Shown: positions 26,229-36,481 of the stretch, piece by piece
Layout: every line of letters starts with the position of its first letter
How positions within the stretch are numbered: the stretch's first letter is position 1
Assembly (NCBI RefSeq): GCF_900585905.1
Contig: NZ_UTVH01000031.1
Location: forward strand, 1 to 64,000
DNA from: Pseudomonas viridiflava
GTDB taxonomy: Bacteria > Pseudomonadota > Gammaproteobacteria > Pseudomonadales > Pseudomonadaceae
Direction: 5' to 3'
Length of the DNA stretch: 64,000 bases
Notes under the pieces: generated by a model
Told to the model about the DNA's origin: nothing
The model's input: the letters and a program-made list of their open reading frames with translations, nothing else
Database searches by the model: none
Position numbers and translations under genes: made by a program

Positions 26229-27773
26229 CTATTCGAGTACCACTTCAAGATCCAAATGGCACAACCGGCGATAAATCTCTTCCTTGCGCTCATCTGCCGC
26301 TGAGCTGTGCGGCAATGCCGCGAGGCATCCATGCAGTAACCGCAGCACCTGCAACGCCAGCTCCGGCTCCCAGAGATGCAGCGCTGATTGCTGCAACTGG
26401 GCGTCCAGTACCTCAAGCTGAGCTTTGGCAGGCTCGTATTTCTTCGCCCGATAACACAGACGAGCCATGGTGAACTGCCAGAAAAAACGCTCCCGAGCAG
26501 AGCGCGCGCCCTGCAATCCCCGATTGAGCTCGCCGATGGCGAGCTTGAGCCCGCCCTTGCGCAAGCGCGGCACCTGCTCATTGAAGGCAAGGTCCCACCT
26601 GGGTGTAGCGTCGTTGACCGGAAGTGGCGCGGCGGAAGGCTCGATATGGGGCATGACCGTCACCGCAATCCACTCACGGGTCAGGTCGTCCGCGAACGCA
26701 GTGCCATCATGAAAACGCAGCTCGGTAATGCCGGGCAGGCGCTTGAGGAATAACGCCAGAATCACTTCAAGCTCTTGCCGGGCGATATCGGCACCCAGTG
26801 CCTCCAGACATTCCCAAGCCATTTTTTGACCGTCGAGCCACAACGGCGCACGAGCAATACTGGTCTCCAGCTGCACCAGCAGATCGGCATACTGCCCGCG
26901 CTGAAATAGCTCCCGGTACGCCTTGAGCTTTTCCCCAGGCACTCCCCGCCACTCGGTGATTCGTTCGCAATTGTGTTGAGGCAGGCTATTGATGGATAAC
27001 CACGCCACCGCTCTATTGAGGCGCAACGCGCGGGGATCGGTTGCTTTCTGCCGTAACCACCAGATGCACAGGCGCAGTGAGTTTTCTCGCTGAGCCCGGG
27101 TCGCCTGCAAAGCGTCTTTCTCGCTTTCGATAGGCGTATTGCCGCTCAACCACTGACTCGCCGCCTGCTTCACCTGAGCGACCACCGAAGGAGCGGCAAC
27201 CGACTTCGAATGATTGACAGCCCGCTCGATCATGGTTGCCACCCGCCTGCGCAGCGGCAGAATCAAAGGAGCATTTTCCGCAAGTTGCCCGGTCAGCACT
27301 GCGTCCAGCCGGTCCAGATGCCCGACCATTTGCTGAAATACCTCAACCTGCTCCTGAATCGGGATGCTGGCATCCAGCACCTTTTCGAGACGAGTCAGCA
27401 ACCAGTTGATGGCGGCTGCCCGGGTTTTCGGTTTTTGCGGATGGACGTCTGTCCAGCGGTGCGAACACATGTCGCTCAGCATCGCGAGACCTGAAGCCAG
27501 CCCCGCGAATGACTGCGTCTGATAAAGCGCCCAGCTCAACCAGCAGGCAACACGCAAATCCTTCGACAAGCCTGCAAGCACCGTTTCGCAGCCCTGCAGA
27601 ATCAGTTGCCAGTCAACCTGTGCGCCCTCGCGCAACGACGTGCCTTTGGCCAGCTCCAGTTCAAGCGCTTCATATTCGGTCGAATAGCGGATGTCTTTAC
27701 CGGCGTAGTCATCCGGACCAATGGGTTTTCGCGCCAAATCAATATAGTGACGCGCAGCGTCGGCTGAATACAT
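26229..27773 (-). CDS. tssA: type VI secretion protein TssA
   Basis: This 514-residue protein has an N-terminal ImpA-type domain (about residues 10-130: GPDDYAGKDIRYSTEYEALE and HRWTDVHPQKPKTRAAAINW) and a long alpha-helical C-terminal part, as in TssA proteins that prime tail assembly at the baseplate or cap. It is the first gene of the leftward operon. The ATG at 27773 (MYSADAARHY) is preceded by AAAGG; the upstream in-frame extension to 27929 covers the promoter region and is not credible. Confidence 0.88.
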   Translation of the reverse strand: MYSADAARHYIDLARKPIGPDDYAGKDIRYSTEYEALELELAKGTSLREGAQVDWQLILQGCETVLAGLSKDLRVACWLSWALYQTQSFAGLASGLAMLSDMCSHRWTDVHPQKPKTRAAAINWLLTRLEKVLDASIPIQEQVEVFQQMVGHLDRLDAVLTGQLAENAPLILPLRRRVATMIERAVNHSKSVAAPSVVAQVKQAASQWLSGNTPIESEKDALQATRAQRENSLRLCIWWLRQKATDPRALRLNRAVAWLSINSLPQHNCERITEWRGVPGEKLKAYRELFQRGQYADLLVQLETSIARAPLWLDGQKMAWECLEALGADIARQELEVILALFLKRLPGITELRFHDGTAFADDLTREWIAVTVMPHIEPSAAPLPVNDATPRWDLAFNEQVPRLRKGGLKLAIGELNRGLQGARSARERFFWQFTMARLCYRAKKYEPAKAQLEVLDAQLQQSALHLWEPELALQVLRLLHGCLAALPHSSAADERKEEIYRRLCHLDLEVVLE

Positions 27774-28158
27774 GAACTTGAGCCTTTCAAGACAGAAGAT
27801 GGCATAAGGCCTAACTAAAATGTAACAAGCATCCAGATTACATACTTTAAAAGCGTGGCATGTTATGCAGGCAACAGGACGGGACAGCAAAGAGCCCGGC
27901 AATAATATGCAGAGCGCACTGCGGCACACAACGTTTAATCACCTATTTCAGCGTTTTGATCTTGCAAGATATTTCATCGACTTTAAGGAAATTTCCTACA
28001 GGTATTGATTGGATACTGCCATCGAACAAAGAAAGAAAACCCGCTAAGGTAGCTACACCTCGGCCTTTTCACTTAAGCCGGGGACTGTATTACACAACAG
28101 TAAGTAGCATCGCGAAGATCATAACTATCTACACATTCTTAAACGCAGGAGAGCGACC
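27774..28158. promoter_or_regulatory. divergent promoter region between tssA and hcp
   Basis: This 385-bp stretch is clearly richer in A+T than the flanking genes and separates the leftward tss operon from the rightward hcp. It must hold both promoters. I could not fix them: a TGGCAT-like element near 27857 has the wrong spacing for sigma54, and no clean -35/-10 pair stood out. No reading frame is convincing. Confidence 0.5.
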
Positions 28159-28671
28159 GTGCCTACACCGGCTTACATGGCTATTGAGGGATCAAAGCAA
28201 GGGTTGATCACAAAAGATACGTTCACCCAGGACTCCGTTGGCAAGATCTATCAGCAAGGGCACGAGAATGAAATTCTCGTTCAGGCGTTCGAGCATCAAG
28301 TCATCCGCCCGACTGATCCTCAGTCCGGCCAGCCTACGGGTGACCGGGTGCACAAGCCACTGATGATTACCAAAGTGTTCGACAGATCTTCGCCGCTGCT
28401 TTTCAGCGCATTGACAACCGGTGAGTCGCTGAATTGCACCTTGCGTTGGTATCGCCCTGCGGATGGAGGCGTGGAACATTACTTCACCATAGAACTAATC
28501 GATGCAATCATTGTAGATATCCAGTCGAAGATGCCTAACTGCCAAGACCCTGAGCAGGCGCATTTCACTCATCTGGAAGATGTCTACTTTTCTTATCGAG
28601 AAATCTCGTGGGAGCACGTGGTGTCAAACACCTCAGCCTCTGACGACTGGCGCAAACCTGTCAGTAAGTAA
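28159..28671 (+). CDS. hcp: type VI secretion tube protein Hcp
   Basis: This 170-residue protein is Hcp, the ring-forming inner tube protein and secreted hallmark of type VI systems (MAIEGSKQGLITKDTF; HENEILVQAFEHQVIRP; RVHKPLMITKVFDRSSP; TIELIDAIIVDIQ). The GTG at 28159 has an AGGAGAG ribosome binding site and gives the normal length. It is transcribed divergently from the tss operon and is less G+C-rich than the tss genes. No vgrG, PAAR or effector gene follows it. Confidence 0.95.
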   Translation: MPTPAYMAIEGSKQGLITKDTFTQDSVGKIYQQGHENEILVQAFEHQVIRPTDPQSGQPTGDRVHKPLMITKVFDRSSPLLFSALTTGESLNCTLRWYRPADGGVEHYFTIELIDAIIVDIQSKMPNCQDPEQAHFTHLEDVYFSYREISWEHVVSNTSASDDWRKPVSK

Positions 28672-28843
28672 TCCGTAATAACAACACTCACGCATCGCGT
28701 AGTTATTTACGTGCGCGCTCGCTCGACGCCATTCACAGCGTTATCGCTTGATTACGCTCTTCATATTAGCCGTTCTATTTAATACAGACTGGCCTGAGCA
28801 GGTGATTATCTTGCGCGCGCACCCGTAAACTTACCCACAAAAA

Positions 28844-28874
28844 ACGGACACCCAACCCACGTTGATGTGTCCGT
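28844..28874 (-). terminator. intrinsic terminator after the HU gene
   Basis: On the minus strand GTGTCCGT closes an 8-bp perfect stem with ACGGACAC (28844-28851 with 28867-28874) and is followed by a TTTTT run. It lies about 40 bp beyond the HU stop codon and between the convergent hcp and HU genes. Confidence 0.8.
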
Positions 28875-28913
28875 CTTTAACTGCGCGCCTCCCGCCGAGG
28901 CGTGCAGTAACAG

Positions 28914-29189
28914 TTAAGGATTTACACTGTCTTTCAATGCTTTGCCAGGTTTGAAGGCAACGGTATTACTGGCCTTGATTTTGACCGGTTCGCCGGTCTG
29001 CGGGTTCTTGCCGGTTCGGGCGCCGCGATGGCGTTGCAGGAACGTGCCGAAGCCAACAAGAGTCACGCTGTCCTTGCGATTCAGGGCACCGGTTATTTCT
29101 TCGAGAACAGCATTCAGGACACGATTGGCCTGGTCTTTGGTCAGGTCCGCTTTTTCAGCAATGGCGGCTGCAAGTTCTGGTTTGCGCAT
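28914..29189 (-). CDS. HU-family nucleoid protein
   Basis: This 91-residue DNA-binding protein is an HU homologue: MRKPELAAAIAEKADLTKDQ at the start, GFGTFLQRHRGARTGKNPQT as the beta-arm, and VAFKPGKALKDSVN at the end. It bends DNA and helps organise the nucleoid. Pseudomonads carry several HU paralogues; this one lies beside the rubredoxin genes, so it is not the hupB copy next to lon. Followed by a strong terminator. Confidence 0.92.
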   Translation of the reverse strand: MRKPELAAAIAEKADLTKDQANRVLNAVLEEITGALNRKDSVTLVGFGTFLQRHRGARTGKNPQTGEPVKIKASNTVAFKPGKALKDSVNP

Positions 29190-29373
29190 GGGTAACCTCT
29201 TTACGGTTTTTGTTTTTATGTCCCTTACCGCTCATCCTGAGCGTTTCGAGTGCCGCAACGCTCTACGTCGCGGCGGACGAAAACGAGGATGGCATGCCGA
29301 TCTGGGTTACGCCAGTACGTGCTCGCGCTTTATGCCATCTAAAACAGGGCGTACCTGACAGAACAGGCGGCGT

Positions 29374-30522
29374 TTAGGCCAGCACGGGCGGAAGTGCCCT
29401 GTTCAGGGCCATTTTCTCCATCACGGCAGTCCCGGTCAGGGCGTAACCCAGCAGATTGCCGTGGGGGTCATGACACAGCGCCTTGATGTCTGCGCCCTGC
29501 CCTTCAACACTCCAGACTGCCTCAACGCCGCGCGGCGGCGGCGATACCACCAGCGGACACGCCGGGGTCTTCACGGTGATGGGCATAGGCCCGTATTTGA
29601 CGCCAGTGGTGTTACCCGCCAGGGTTTGTGCGAGGGCACGCGCGCAGGTCATGAGCGGCATGACATAAAGCAGGTTCATGCCGTCGACTTCAGCGCAGTC
29701 GCCCAGGGCGTAGATATTGGGGTGGGACGTTTTAAGCTCGCGGTCGACGACTATACCGCGCCCTGTCTGCAAGCCTGCTGCAGCGGCCAGGTCAACCCGC
29801 GGACGCAGGCCGATGGCTGAAACCACCAGATCACACGGGATGAGCTGCCCATCGGACAGGTGCGCTTCGAGGCCTTCGGCGGCATGCTGCAAACGGGTCA
29901 TCAGCGGCCCGAGATGGAAACGCGCGCCAAGGCTCTCAAGGCCGCTGCGCACGGCATCGGCGGCAGCCGCTGGCAACAGGGTCGGCATGACCTGCTCGCA
30001 GGGCGCCACCAAGTCGACTTCATAACCCCCCACGAGCAGATCGTTGGCGAATTCGCAGCCGATCAGGCCCACACCCAGAATCAGCACCCGGCGCTTGCCA
30101 GCCGCTGCAGCTCGGAACCGCGCGTAGTCTTCAAGATCGTTGATCGGGAAGATGGCATCGCTGGCGTCACCGTCGACGGGCACGCGAATGGTCTCTGCGC
30201 CCCAGGCCAGAATCAGATCGCGGTAGTACACTGCCTCTTCGCCTATCCACAGGCGCTGGTGACCCGGATCAATCCCGCTGATGCGCGTGTGCGTACGCAC
30301 TTCGGCCTTGAGCTGATCAGCCATGGCGCCGGGCTCAGCCATGCTCAGGCCGTCGGCGTCCTTGTTCTTGCCAAAACCGGTAGAAAGCATCGGCTTGGAA
30401 TATGAACGCCCATCGTCTGCCGTAATCAGCAGCAGCGGCGTTTCGCCATCCAGCTTGCGAAATTCCCGGGCCAGGTTATAGCCCGCCAGGCCAGTGCCAA
30501 CTATTACGACAGGTGCATTCAT
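29374..30522 (-). CDS. rubredoxin-NAD(+) reductase
   Basis: This 382-residue FAD/NAD(P) oxidoreductase has an N-terminal FAD dinucleotide fold ([17 protein letters not shown]), a central NAD fold ([17 protein letters not shown]) and a second FAD motif ([15 protein letters not shown]). It passes electrons from NADH to the rubredoxin encoded just upstream, for use by hydroxylases or against oxidative stress. The ATG at 30522 (MNAPVVIVG) is preferred over a TTG at 30534. About 35 bp separates it from the rubredoxin gene, so the two form an operon. Confidence 0.93.
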   Translation of the reverse strand: MNAPVVIVGTGLAGYNLAREFRKLDGETPLLLITADDGRSYSKPMLSTGFGKNKDADGLSMAEPGAMADQLKAEVRTHTRISGIDPGHQRLWIGEEAVYYRDLILAWGAETIRVPVDGDASDAIFPINDLEDYARFRAAAAGKRRVLILGVGLIGCEFANDLLVGGYEVDLVAPCEQVMPTLLPAAAADAVRSGLESLGARFHLGPLMTRLQHAAEGLEAHLSDGQLIPCDLVVSAIGLRPRVDLAAAAGLQTGRGIVVDRELKTSHPNIYALGDCAEVDGMNLLYVMPLMTCARALAQTLAGNTTGVKYGPMPITVKTPACPLVVSPPPRGVEAVWSVEGQGADIKALCHDPHGNLLGYALTGTAVMEKMALNRALPPVLA

Positions 30523-30557
30523 GGGTGTTTCCAAACCTCAAGCTGTTGAACCAACGG

Positions 30558-30725
30558 TTAACCGATCTCGATCATCTCGAAATCCATCTTGCCTACGCCG
30601 CAATCCGGACACAGCCAGTCTTCGGGAACATCCTGCCAGGCGGTGCCAGGCGCGATGCCGTCATCCGGCCAACCGTCAGCTTCGTTATAAATCAGACCAC
30701 AGACAATGCACTGCCACTTCTTCAT
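30558..30725 (-). CDS. rubredoxin
   Basis: This 55-residue protein is a rubredoxin, too short for many gene finders. Two CxxC knuckles bind one iron: CIVCG (Cys6, Cys9) and CPDCG (Cys39, Cys42), with the conserved [16 protein letters not shown] between them. It carries electrons in the cytoplasm and is served by the reductase immediately downstream. The ATG at 30725 has GAG 8 bp upstream. Some pseudomonads have two adjacent rubredoxin genes here; only one is present. Confidence 0.95.
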   Translation of the reverse strand: MKKWQCIVCGLIYNEADGWPDDGIAPGTAWQDVPEDWLCPDCGVGKMDFEMIEIG

Positions 30726-30911
30726 GATTTTTCTCACTTTTCAGGCTGTAACGGTCATGCGCGGTCATAACTGCCACGCTTGCCGAACTCACGGGGGGTT
30801 TGTACTGATCGAACGGTAGACATGCAAGCCCGGCGATCGTCACAGGCTATTGCCGGTCGTCGGCGTTATTAGCCAATCATGCTAAGCTCGCGGCCCTGTT
30901 CATTGCCCATA

Positions 30912-31481
30912 ATGCCTATCGTGATTGCGCAAGACTCCTCAGAACCCACAGCCCGCTGGATCGAGCGTGAAGCGCTGGTCGAAGGCGCACAACCTTGGGT
31001 CATGGCGTGGCTGTTCCAACCGGATTCGTTGACGCGCCGCCTGACCGCACTGTCTGCCGACCGCTTCAGTGTTACGCCACTTTTCGAAGGCTGGCAGGCG
31101 CTGCGCAGTGATGAGTGTGCGGCACTGGGGTTGTCAGAGCAAAGCGTCGGCTGGGTGCGCGAGGTCTATCTGCTCGGGCATGGCCACAAGTGGGTGTTCG
31201 CACGCAGCGTCGCTGCCCGCGAGGCATTGTTGCAAAGCGGCCTGGAGATGGATCAACTGGGTTCGCGTTCGCTGGGCGAATTGCTGTTCTGTGATCCGGC
31301 TTTCGAGCGCGGTACGCTGCAGGTCTGTCACTATCCGGCCGCCTGGTTGCCGACCAGGGACGCAACCGATGGTCTGTGGGGCCGCCGATCCTGTTTCAGC
31401 CGCAGCGCCCTGAAAATACTGGTCGCTGAAGTTTTCCTGCCCACATTCTGGCAAGCGCTGGGCAATCCGGAGCCTTGTTGA
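30912..31481 (+). CDS. ubiC: chorismate lyase
   Basis: This 189-residue cytoplasmic enzyme removes pyruvate from chorismate to give 4-hydroxybenzoate, the first committed step of ubiquinone synthesis. Family blocks are [39 protein letters not shown] and GLWGRRSCF near the C-terminus. It is overlapped by ubiA (TGATG). I start it at the ATG at 30912; an ATG at 30879 lies in what looks like an extended -10 element (TGCTAAGCT) and is less likely. Confidence 0.9.
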   Translation: MPIVIAQDSSEPTARWIEREALVEGAQPWVMAWLFQPDSLTRRLTALSADRFSVTPLFEGWQALRSDECAALGLSEQSVGWVREVYLLGHGHKWVFARSVAAREALLQSGLEMDQLGSRSLGELLFCDPAFERGTLQVCHYPAAWLPTRDATDGLWGRRSCFSRSALKILVAEVFLPTFWQALGNPEPC

Positions 31482-32371
31482 TGTATCTGTCGTTTCTGAA
31501 ATCCTTCAATCGCCTGACTCCACGTGCCTGGGACTTCATTCAGTTGATGCGCCTGGACAAACCCATCGGCATCTATCTGTTGCTGTGGCCGACGTTGTGG
31601 GCGCTGTGGATTGCCGGCAAAGGCTCGCCCTCGCTGCTCAATATCGCCATTTTCGTGATCGGGGTGTTCCTGATGCGCGCGGCGGGCTGCGTCATCAATG
31701 ACTTCGCCGACCGCAAGGTCGATGGACATGTCAAACGCACCGAGCAGCGTCCACTGGTGAGCGGCAAGATCAGTGCGAAAGAGGCGCTGGTGCTGTTTGC
31801 GGTACTGGTAGGCGCAAGCTTTGCGCTGGTGCTGCTGACCAATGCGACCACGATCTGGCTGTCGTTCGGCGGCCTGGCGCTGGCGGCCTGTTACCCGTTC
31901 ATGAAGCGTTACACCTATTACCCGCAGGTGGTGCTCGGCGCGGCCTTTTCCTGGGGGATGCCCATGGCGTTCACCGCAGAAAATGGTGACCTGCCCGCTG
32001 CGGCCTGGTTGCTGTACATCGCCAACCTGTTGTGGACGGTGGGCTACGACACGTATTACGCGATGGTTGATCGTGAAGACGACCTGAAGATCGGGGTCAA
32101 GTCCACTGCCGTGCTGTTTGGCGACGCAGACCGCATCATCATTGTCACGCTGCAAGGGCTGGCGCTGGGTTGCCTGCTGCTGGCCGGTGCGCGCTTCGAG
32201 CTGGGCGCCTGTTTTTACGCAGGCCTTGGGGTGGCCGCGCTGTGCTTCGCCTGGGAATTCTGGTCAACCCGCAGCCGGGACCGGGATGCCTGCTTCAAGG
32301 CGTTTCTGCACAACCATTGGGCCGGGCTGGCCATCTTCGTGGGCATCGTGGCCGATTACGCCGTGCGTTGA
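31481..32371 (+). CDS. ubiA: 4-hydroxybenzoate octaprenyltransferase
   Basis: This 296-residue integral membrane enzyme attaches the polyprenyl chain to 4-hydroxybenzoate, the step after UbiC. The two aspartate-rich motifs that bind magnesium and the prenyl diphosphate are present: NDFADRKVD (residues 73-81) and DREDD at about 195. About eight transmembrane helices are evident. The ATG shares a base with the ubiC stop (TGATG), so translation is coupled. Confidence 0.95.
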   Translation: MYLSFLKSFNRLTPRAWDFIQLMRLDKPIGIYLLLWPTLWALWIAGKGSPSLLNIAIFVIGVFLMRAAGCVINDFADRKVDGHVKRTEQRPLVSGKISAKEALVLFAVLVGASFALVLLTNATTIWLSFGGLALAACYPFMKRYTYYPQVVLGAAFSWGMPMAFTAENGDLPAAAWLLYIANLLWTVGYDTYYAMVDREDDLKIGVKSTAVLFGDADRIIIVTLQGLALGCLLLAGARFELGACFYAGLGVAALCFAWEFWSTRSRDRDACFKAFLHNHWAGLAIFVGIVADYAVR

Positions 32372-32415
32372 CGGCGCCGTCATCCACTGCGACAGCGCCG
32401 GAAGCGTCGATCAGA

Positions 32416-32796
32416 TCAAGGCTCGACGGTGTGCCAGACGCCGCCTTTGCCATCGCCCGTCACGTCGCCTGCCTTCTTGTCATCCTTGTAGAAGTACAGC
32501 GGCTTGCCCGCATAGGCCCATTGCAGCTTGCCGTCGTCACGCTTGAGCACTGTCCACTTGCCGCTCGCCGGAGTATTGGCTTGTGCTTCCAGTGGCGGCC
32601 AGTTGATTGCGCAGGTGTCGTTGCAGGCAGACTTGCCTACGCTGTCCTTGTCGAAGGTATAGAGCGTTTTGCCGTGATGATCGGTCAACACCCCGGTCTC
32701 ACCCGTCATGCCCGGCTCCACCGCAAGGGCCATGCCCGAAGAGGCCAGCGCCACGGCGGCCAGTACACTCTTGAGCGTTGATGAAATTCTGAGCAT
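32416..32796 (-). CDS. secreted Lipoprotein_15/COG4315-type repeat protein
   Basis: This 126-residue protein has a signal peptide (about residues 1-25, ending ALA, no lipobox) and two copies of the short repeat found in COG4315 proteins: TDHHGKTLYTFDKDSVGKSAC with CAINWPPL, then WAYAGKPLYFYKDDKKAGD. Two cysteines may form a disulfide. The periplasmic function is unknown. It sits between convergent ubiA and divergent phoB. Confidence 0.82.
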   Translation of the reverse strand: MLRISSTLKSVLAAVALASSGMALAVEPGMTGETGVLTDHHGKTLYTFDKDSVGKSACNDTCAINWPPLEAQANTPASGKWTVLKRDDGKLQWAYAGKPLYFYKDDKKAGDVTGDGKGGVWHTVEP

Positions 32797-32883
32797 CGAT
32801 CAATCCTCTATTGGAAAAACATTTCGTCGAACGAACCCGCACAGTAGTCCTTTACGAACACAACCCGCTAGCACTATCCATAG

Positions 32884-32917
32884 TTGTCACACCACTGCAA
32901 TAATTCCGTTATCTAAT
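32884..32917 (+). promoter_or_regulatory. candidate Pho box and -10 of phoB
   Basis: Two 7-bp repeats, TTGTCAC (32884-32890) and CTGCAAT (32895-32901), are separated by 4 bp, the 11-bp periodicity of PhoB sites (consensus CTGTCAT). A possible -10 (TATCTA/TATCTAAT, 32910-32917) follows at the expected distance. This fits autoregulation of phoBR. The match is partial. Confidence 0.55.
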
Positions 32918-32953
32918 GCGCCCCAAGACAGTTAAATGACAAGAGGTTCAAGC

Positions 32954-33643
32954 ATGGCTGGCAGGAGCATCCTGATCGTTGACGACGAAGCGCCTATTCG
33001 CGAAATGATCGCCGTTGCATTGGAAATGGCCGGTTATGACTGCATGGAAGCAGAGAACTCTCAGCAAGCCCATGCCATCATCGTAGACCGCAAACCCGAT
33101 TTGATCCTGCTCGACTGGATGCTGCCCGGTACATCCGGCATCGAGCTGGCCCGACGTCTAAAGCGCGATGAGCTGACGGGCGACATCCCGATCATCATGC
33201 TCACGGCCAAGGGCGAAGAGGACAACAAGATCCAGGGCCTGGAAGTGGGCGCCGACGATTACATCACCAAGCCGTTCTCACCCCGCGAGCTGGTGGCGCG
33301 CCTGAAGGCCGTGCTGCGTCGCGCAGGGCCTTCAGACGGCGAGGCGCCCATCGAGGTGGGCGGCCTGTTGCTGGACCCGATCAGTCACCGCGTGACCATC
33401 GACGGCAAACCGGCCGAAATGGGCCCGACCGAATACCGCCTGCTACAGTTCTTCATGACCCACCAGGAACGCGCCTACACGCGTGGCCAGCTGCTGGACC
33501 AGGTCTGGGGGGGTAATGTCTATGTCGAAGAGCGCACGGTTGACGTGCATATCCGGCGCTTGCGCAAAGCCCTCGGCGACGCTTACGAAAATCTGGTACA
33601 AACCGTGCGCGGCACGGGCTATCGCTTTTCCACCAAGAGCTGA
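32954..33643 (+). CDS. phoB: phosphate regulon response regulator PhoB
   Basis: This 229-residue OmpR-family response regulator controls genes for phosphate scavenging. The receiver domain (1-120) has the acidic pair DDE at 10-12, the phosphorylation site Asp54 and MLTAKG; the winged-helix domain (about 130-229) includes [20 protein letters not shown]. The ATG at 32954 has AGAGG 8 bp upstream, so the longer frame from 32936 is rejected. phoR follows after 54 bp. Confidence 0.97.
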   Translation: MAGRSILIVDDEAPIREMIAVALEMAGYDCMEAENSQQAHAIIVDRKPDLILLDWMLPGTSGIELARRLKRDELTGDIPIIMLTAKGEEDNKIQGLEVGADDYITKPFSPRELVARLKAVLRRAGPSDGEAPIEVGGLLLDPISHRVTIDGKPAEMGPTEYRLLQFFMTHQERAYTRGQLLDQVWGGNVYVEERTVDVHIRRLRKALGDAYENLVQTVRGTGYRFSTKS

Positions 33644-33697
33644 CAGCCGATTGTCTGCAAACCGCCAGCGTGACCTGATGGGTCGCGCTCGACATGG

Positions 33698-35023
33698 ATG
33701 TACGTTCAATTGAATCAAAACTGGCACGGCACTCTGATCCGTCACATGTTGCTGTTGGTCTGCGCCTGCCTCGTGGTCGGCTTGATCAGCGGCGAATATG
33801 GCTGGAGCCTGGCAGCCGGCCTGGGCCTGTATCTGGCCTGGACGCTGAAACAGCTTTTACGCCTGCACCAGTGGCTCGGCAACCATCAGGCCGACGAGCC
33901 GCCACCGGACGGCTACGGCCTGTGGGGCGAGGTCTTTGACAGCATTTACCACCTGCAACGCCGCGATCAGCGGGTGCGCGGGCGCCTGCAGGCCGTCATT
34001 GACCGCGTGCAGGAGTCCACCGCCGCCCTCAAGGACGCGGTGATCATGCTCGACAGCGAGGGCAACCTGGAATGGTGGAACCGCGCCGCCGAAACCCTGA
34101 TGGGCCTCAAGACACCGCAGGACAGCGGTCAGCCGGTGACCAATCTGGTGCGCCACCCGCGCTTCAAGGAATACTTCGCCCAGGACAGCTTCGCCGAGCC
34201 GCTGGAAATCCCGTCGCCGACCAATGACCGGGTTCGCATTCAGATGCTGATCACCCGCTACGGCAACAACGAGCATCTGATGCTGGTGCGCGACGTGACC
34301 CGCATTCATCAGCTGGAACAGATGCGCAAGGACTTCGTCGCCAACGTTTCCCACGAGTTGCGCACGCCGCTGACAGTGATCTTCGGCTATCTGGAGACCC
34401 TGCTGGACAATGTCGAAGAGGTGAACCCGCGCTGGGTCCGCGCGCTGCAGCAGATGCATCAGCAGGGCGGGCGCATGCAGACGCTGCTCAATGACCTGCT
34501 GCTGCTGGCCAAACTCGAAGCCACCGACTACTCGTCGGACAGTCACCCCATCGATGCCGGCGCGCTGCTGGGCACCATCAGCGCCGATGCGCAGGCGCTG
34601 TCCGGGAGTAAAAACCAGGACATCGACCTGGCGATTGAAAGCGATACCTGGCTCAAGGGCAGCGAAACGGAACTGCGCAGTGCCTTCTCGAACCTGATTT
34701 TCAACGCGGTGAAATACACGCCAGCCGAAGGCAAGATCCGCATCCGCTGGTGGACCGATGATCAGGGCGCGCACCTGAGCGTGCAGGATTCCGGCATCGG
34801 CATCGAAACCAAGCACCTGCCGCGTCTGACCGAGCGCTTCTATCGCGTGGACTCCAGCCGCGCCTCCAATACCGGCGGCACCGGCCTGGGCCTGGCCATC
34901 GTCAAACATGTTCTGCTGCGCCACCGCGGCACGCTGGAAATCAACAGTGTACCCGGCAAAGGCAGCGTGTTTACCTGCCATTTCCCGCCGATCCAACTGG
35001 CAGCAAATCCAGACGGCTACTAG
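33698..35023 (+). CDS. phoR: phosphate regulon sensor histidine kinase PhoR
   Basis: This 441-residue membrane kinase partners PhoB. Two closely spaced N-terminal transmembrane helices (about 14-48) are followed by a PAS domain (about 100-200), the dimerisation domain with His219 (VSHELRTPL) and an ATPase domain with N (FSNLIFNAVKYTP), G1 (DSGIGI) and G2 (GGTGLGLAIV) boxes. There is no large periplasmic domain, as expected for PhoR, which senses through PstSCAB-PhoU. The start is uncertain: ATG at 33698 or a TTG at 33710 giving NQNWHG. Confidence 0.95.
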   Translation: MYVQLNQNWHGTLIRHMLLLVCACLVVGLISGEYGWSLAAGLGLYLAWTLKQLLRLHQWLGNHQADEPPPDGYGLWGEVFDSIYHLQRRDQRVRGRLQAVIDRVQESTAALKDAVIMLDSEGNLEWWNRAAETLMGLKTPQDSGQPVTNLVRHPRFKEYFAQDSFAEPLEIPSPTNDRVRIQMLITRYGNNEHLMLVRDVTRIHQLEQMRKDFVANVSHELRTPLTVIFGYLETLLDNVEEVNPRWVRALQQMHQQGGRMQTLLNDLLLLAKLEATDYSSDSHPIDAGALLGTISADAQALSGSKNQDIDLAIESDTWLKGSETELRSAFSNLIFNAVKYTPAEGKIRIRWWTDDQGAHLSVQDSGIGIETKHLPRLTERFYRVDSSRASNTGGTGLGLAIVKHVLLRHRGTLEINSVPGKGSVFTCHFPPIQLAANPDGY

Positions 35024-35121
35024 GCAAGCTGTGCGCGAGCCGCTACATTGCCGCACTTGTGCCCACAATCTTGATGCGGCAATTATCCCCTCAGCTCTCA
35101 CGGAACCCGTAAAACTCCATC

Positions 35122-36462
35122 ATGGACCCTTCCCCCGGCTTTGACCTCGCTTCACTGTTCGCCGATTTCGGCATGATTCTCTTCGCAATGGTTCTGGTTT
35201 TGCTCAACGGTTTTTTCGTTGCGGCAGAGTTCGCCATGGTCAAGCTGCGCTCGACCAAGGTTGAAGCCATTGCGGAAAAAAACGGCTGGCGCGGGCATAT
35301 CCTGCGCACGGTTCATAGCCAGCTCGATGCCTACCTGTCGGCCTGTCAGCTGGGGATTACCCTGGCTTCCCTGGGTCTTGGCTGGGTCGGTGAGCCTGCG
35401 TTCGCGCACTTGCTCGAACCCCTGCTCGGCGCGCTGGGTGTGGAGTCGGCAGAAGTGATCAGGGGCGTGTCGTTCTTTACCGCCTTCTTCATCATTTCCT
35501 ACCTGCACATCGTGATCGGCGAGCTGGCGCCCAAATCCTGGGCCATTCGCAAGCCCGAACTGTTGTCGCTGTGGACGGCGGTGCCGCTGTACCTGTTCTA
35601 CTGGGCGATGTACCCCGCGATTTACCTGCTCAATGCCAGCGCCAACGCGATTCTGCGTATCGCCGGTCAAGGCGAGCCCGGCCCGCACCACGAACACAGC
35701 TACAGCCGCGAAGAACTGAAGCTGATCCTGCACTCCAGCCGTGGCCAGGACCCCAGCGATCAGGGCATGCGCGTGCTGGCATCGGCCGTGGAAATGGGTG
35801 AGCTGGAGGTGGTCGACTGGGCCAACTCCCGCGAGGACATGGTAAGTCTGGATTTCAACGCCCCGCTCAAGGAAATCCTCGCCCTCTTCCGCCGTCACAA
35901 ATTCAGCCGTTATCCGGTGTATGACGCCGAACGCGGCGAGTTCGTCGGCCTGCTGCACATCAAGGACCTGCTGCTGGAGCTGGCGGCGCTGGATCACATC
36001 CCGGAATCCTTCAATCTGGCCGAGCTGACGCGTCCGCTGGAGCGGGTGTCCAAGCACATGCCGCTGTCGCGCCTGCTGGAGCAGTTCCGTCAGGGTGGCG
36101 CGCACTTTGCGCTGGTTGAAGAAGCTGACGGCAAGATCATCGGCTACCTGACCATGGAGGACGTGCTGGAAGTCCTGGTGGGCGACATTCAGGACGAACA
36201 TCGCAAGGTCGAGCGCGGCATCCTGGCCTACCAGCCGGGCAAACTGCTGGTACGTGGCGACACGCCTTTGTTCAAGATTGAACGTCTGCTGGGCATCGAT
36301 CTGGACCACGTCGAAGCCGAGACCCTGGCAGGTCTGATCTATGACACCCTCAAGCGTGTACCGGAAGCCGAAGAAGTCATGGAGTTCGAAGGGCTGCGCA
36401 TCATCATCAAAAAGATGAAAGGCCCGAAAATCGTGCTGGCCAAAGTGGTCAAGATCGACTGA
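35122..36462 (+). CDS. CNNM/CorC-type transporter-associated protein with CBS domains
   Basis: This 446-residue inner-membrane protein has an N-terminal DUF21 (CNNM) domain with about four hydrophobic segments (1-200), a CBS pair (about 215-340, for example HKFSRYPVYDAERGEFVGLL and IIGYLTMEDVLEVLVGDI) and a C-terminal CorC/HlyC domain (about 355-440). Relatives are linked to magnesium or cobalt efflux and are often mislabelled hemolysins. It follows phoR by about 100 bp on the same strand, a stable pseudomonad arrangement. Confidence 0.9.
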   Translation: MDPSPGFDLASLFADFGMILFAMVLVLLNGFFVAAEFAMVKLRSTKVEAIAEKNGWRGHILRTVHSQLDAYLSACQLGITLASLGLGWVGEPAFAHLLEPLLGALGVESAEVIRGVSFFTAFFIISYLHIVIGELAPKSWAIRKPELLSLWTAVPLYLFYWAMYPAIYLLNASANAILRIAGQGEPGPHHEHSYSREELKLILHSSRGQDPSDQGMRVLASAVEMGELEVVDWANSREDMVSLDFNAPLKEILALFRRHKFSRYPVYDAERGEFVGLLHIKDLLLELAALDHIPESFNLAELTRPLERVSKHMPLSRLLEQFRQGGAHFALVEEADGKIIGYLTMEDVLEVLVGDIQDEHRKVERGILAYQPGKLLVRGDTPLFKIERLLGIDLDHVEAETLAGLIYDTLKRVPEAEEVMEFEGLRIIIKKMKGPKIVLAKVVKID

Positions 36463-36481
36463 CGAGCGGGCATTGGTGATG

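Noticed and set aside
27855..27872. possible sigma54 promoter (TGGCATG ... TGCA) between tssA and hcp
   Set aside because: The GG and GC elements are two bases too close for a sigma54 site.
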